Of a stretch of DNA of 64,000 nt, positions 61,761-64,000 are shown in pieces (within the stretch, counting starts at the first letter, position 1; each line of letters opens with the position of its first letter). This DNA comes from Antitrichia curtipendula (taxonomy: Eukaryota > Streptophyta > Bryopsida > Hypnales > Leucodontaceae). The notes below the pieces were generated by a model. The model worked only from the letters and a program-made list of their open reading frames with translations. It ran no database searches and was not told where the DNA came from. Location: positions 3,658,001 through 3,722,000 of the forward strand of contig OX579642.1 of the NCBI GenBank assembly GCA_951230915.1, in the 5' to 3' direction. Made by a program: the position numbers and the translations under genes.

Positions 61761-63583
61761 GCTTACCCACCCATACCACACATGCTGTTGGCGCCTCTGA
61801 ATAGATTTGATGCAGACCCACATGCCGTGCAGGTTGTACTTCACTTGCTTTACAACTTGCCAGAGATGCAAATCTTTGTCTTTGGAGATCTTAGTGAACT
61901 AAGTTATTTAGTGTGGATGGAACAGTAAAATTTGCCCACAATTTTGGCAATTGTACAAGTTCCAATTCCGGAGACGGAGCACCAACCAAGGTTTCAAAGG
62001 TGCATGAGCGGGACTGATTGTTTCCTCTTCTTCCTTAATAATGCACACCATTCTTTCTAAAAGGAAAAAAAAAGAAAAAGAAAAGGCTTTGAAGGTGAAA
62101 AATAAAAGGAAAAAACAACCATGGACAAAACAAAGAAAAAGATTGTTTATTCTCAACCTAAAGTTGGTTGCAGAAACATCATGTTGGAGACAGTATAAAA
62201 ATCAACACATTTAAGCTGTAAGTTGGTTTACTGGTAGTCTTATCTAAAGCAGACCGGAGTTTGTGCGGAACTGAATAACTTTACCCCCTGCAAAGGAACT
62301 GAATAACTTACCCCCTGCAAAGGAACTGAACAAATAAATCATTGTTTCTGACATTGAAGTTAATTTGTAAGGAGTGTAGAAATGTATGCTATTATTGAGA
62401 ATTTGGGTGTTGTTTTTTGGTCTTCTTCTTTGAAGCAGATAAATTTGTTTCTTGTTTTTTTTGTTTTTTTCAAAAGGACGGTGAGAATTAAAAGACAAAT
62501 TCAGGGGTGTTGCTTTTGTCCTTTTTTTCCTCCACTGAGAGAGCAACCCAATAATCACAGAGTTGCCATATCTTCGTTGCCGAGCAAATCGACAAAGAAT
62601 CCAATCTTCATAAAAACTGAAGACTTTGCCAACAGAAAGCAGGAGATGGATTTGATCTTCACAGCATCAGTGGAAGTTTTGTACGTGCACTAAAGTTATA
62701 AGGTGGGTACCCCCAAAATCGTCACTTTTTGCTACTGAGCCTAGTTACTATTATTAAATTGGTCAAATTTTCATATGCTCTTGTTGGCAAGTGAAAGGAG
62801 GTTCCAGCGCATCAGAGAATGGGACATTTGGATACTGTATGCAAAAGTTATTAAGGAACAAAGTTTGGTTCTAAAAGCATTTCTTCCACATAGGTACAGA
62901 ATTGATTCTGGAGATGTACTTAGGGTATAGATAGCGGTTTAAGGTCAGTGGCACTTTAAGAGCATACTACCTTAGAACTACAGTAAGCTCATTGGAAATT
63001 AGAAGCTCACTCAATACCATCGATCTTTGTCCACCAAAAACTTTACTGCTAAGGTAGTATTACCCATTGTTTTCGCTTTTTTCTTTTTGTTGTTACTTTG
63101 GTGAATGCACATGTTGAGACTTGTGTGAATCTTATTGGTGGTCAAAGCAAGGACACAAAGGTTCTCACTGTGGATGGTTAGGATTGACAAAAAACATTTC
63201 TAAAAATAAATGCCAAAATAGAAGTAAATTGAAGATAGAGGGAAAAATTTAATCATTAATAGTTCTAAAATGGAATTGAAATATGTCAATCTTAATGGTG
63301 AGATTAATGTAGCAAGTATTTTACACGCAATGGAACTTTTTGTTTTGAAAGATGTGAAAATTAAGCTCAAAAATGAACCATATACAATGTTTTTGCAAGA
63401 AAATGCCTTGATTGCCTACAAAACTAAACTCATCATAACTTCCACATGCCTAATTCAAATTGAATGAATCAAAGCTTTCTAAACAAATAAGAATATAATC
63501 TATAAAGAAAAACTAAAACTAAAACTATAATAATGCTGAAAATGTTGATAATGATAATAATAATAAAATTAATAATTTTGTGC
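61761..63583. other. Intergenic DNA, no gene assigned
   Basis: Contains a triple CCCCCTGCAAAGGAACTGAA-like repeat (62262-62330), an end related to the nested element of 20.8 kb (62960-62990, TTTAAGAGCATACTACCTTA) and a short match to family 4 at about 63240-63480. The 103-codon frame at 62382-62693 is not recognised. Confidence 0.4.
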
Positions 63584-63587
63584 TTAA

Positions 63588-64000
63588 CCCCTAAATGTCC
63601 AAACTGTGTTTTTTGGTAACATAGCAATTTGGGGAGCTCACTACAAATGGAGTTTTTTTATTTTTTTCTTCAAAATTTTCACACATGTGCCTCAAGAATA
63701 GCTTTTAAGGCTATAAATTTTTCATAACTTTTGACTACATAGTTAAAAAGTTATTGTATAATATTTAGTTTTCATTGCTCAACAGGTAGCTCACGGAGCA
63801 AAAAAACTTCTTTAAAGATTACTTTTTTCTTAAATAAAAATTTGAAATTGGTTCTCTAGATTTATATGTATGATTTTTTGCAAGGCCCAAAAAACAATTC
63901 GTCACTTCAAACGCTATTATCTTGTAGTCTACAAGGTGGAAATTTCTGAATTTTTTTCCACATCTTCTCAATTTAGCATAATATAAGATCCTATATATAA
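63588..64000. mobile_element. TTAA element, family 1, inverted, cut by window end
   Basis: TTAA 63584-63587 then CCCCTAAATGTCC and the reverse complement of the family 1 interior. From about 63880 the sequence jumps to a later part of the family consensus (TCACTTCAAACGCTATTATC), so this copy has an internal deletion. The right end lies outside the window. Confidence 0.6.

Overview
The window reads as nuclear DNA of a land plant. It contains a four-exon cytokinin dehydrogenase gene with GT-AG introns, short interstitial runs of the plant telomere unit (CCCTAAA / TTTAGGG), plant-type MULE and hAT transposase remains, and long AT-rich intergenic DNA packed with small inverted-repeat elements. 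I cannot fix the lineage. The element density and gene content would suit a seed-free plant or another large, repeat-rich plant genome, but that is inference.

Layout. 1-4.8 kb: two MULE-type transposase fragments on the minus strand, one with the N-terminal/catalytic half (running off the left edge) and one with only the C-terminal SWIM zinc-finger half. 4.8-22.3 kb: AT-rich DNA without a convincing gene, but with several TTAA-flanked inverted-repeat elements (8.9-9.9, 18.0-18.6 and 20.2-21.8 kb, the last with a nested element), a large inverted repeat at 10.3-11.4 kb and modular palindromes at 7.4-8.7 kb. 22.5-26.6 kb: the cytokinin dehydrogenase gene, minus strand, intact as far as can be read; it is the only clearly functional host gene. 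26.7-33 kb: tandem repeats and more TTAA elements. 33.8-37.9 kb: a near full-length but decayed MULE transposase gene with one intron.

40.85-51.45 kb: the most unusual locus, a plus-strand ten-exon gene for a protein with an acidic N-terminus, a ParB-like domain ending in a DGNH motif, a lysine-rich linker and a C-terminal beta-class (N4/N6-type) DNA-methyltransferase-like domain. Its second exon is split by a 3,407-bp insertion (43104-46510) that has 8-bp inverted ends, a 5-bp target duplication (CTTCA) and its own 547-codon gene. Reading across the insertion with one target copy restores the frame, and exon 1 joins exon 2 in phase 0, so gene and insertion boundaries support each other. The gene also carries several stops and frameshifts, so this copy is probably a pseudogene of a family that is, or was, functional.

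54.4-55.6 kb: a decayed hAT transposase C-terminus. 57.8-64 kb: mostly TTAA elements, two of them sharing one TTAA.

The recurring small-element families are the second theme: (i) TTAA + CCCCTAAAG-type inverted repeats, piggyBac-like in target and terminus; (ii) about 90-bp palindromes centred on GGATCCGA, several inside introns; (iii) MULE-type termini with ACCGTGGAT motifs and a GAGC-rich stem.
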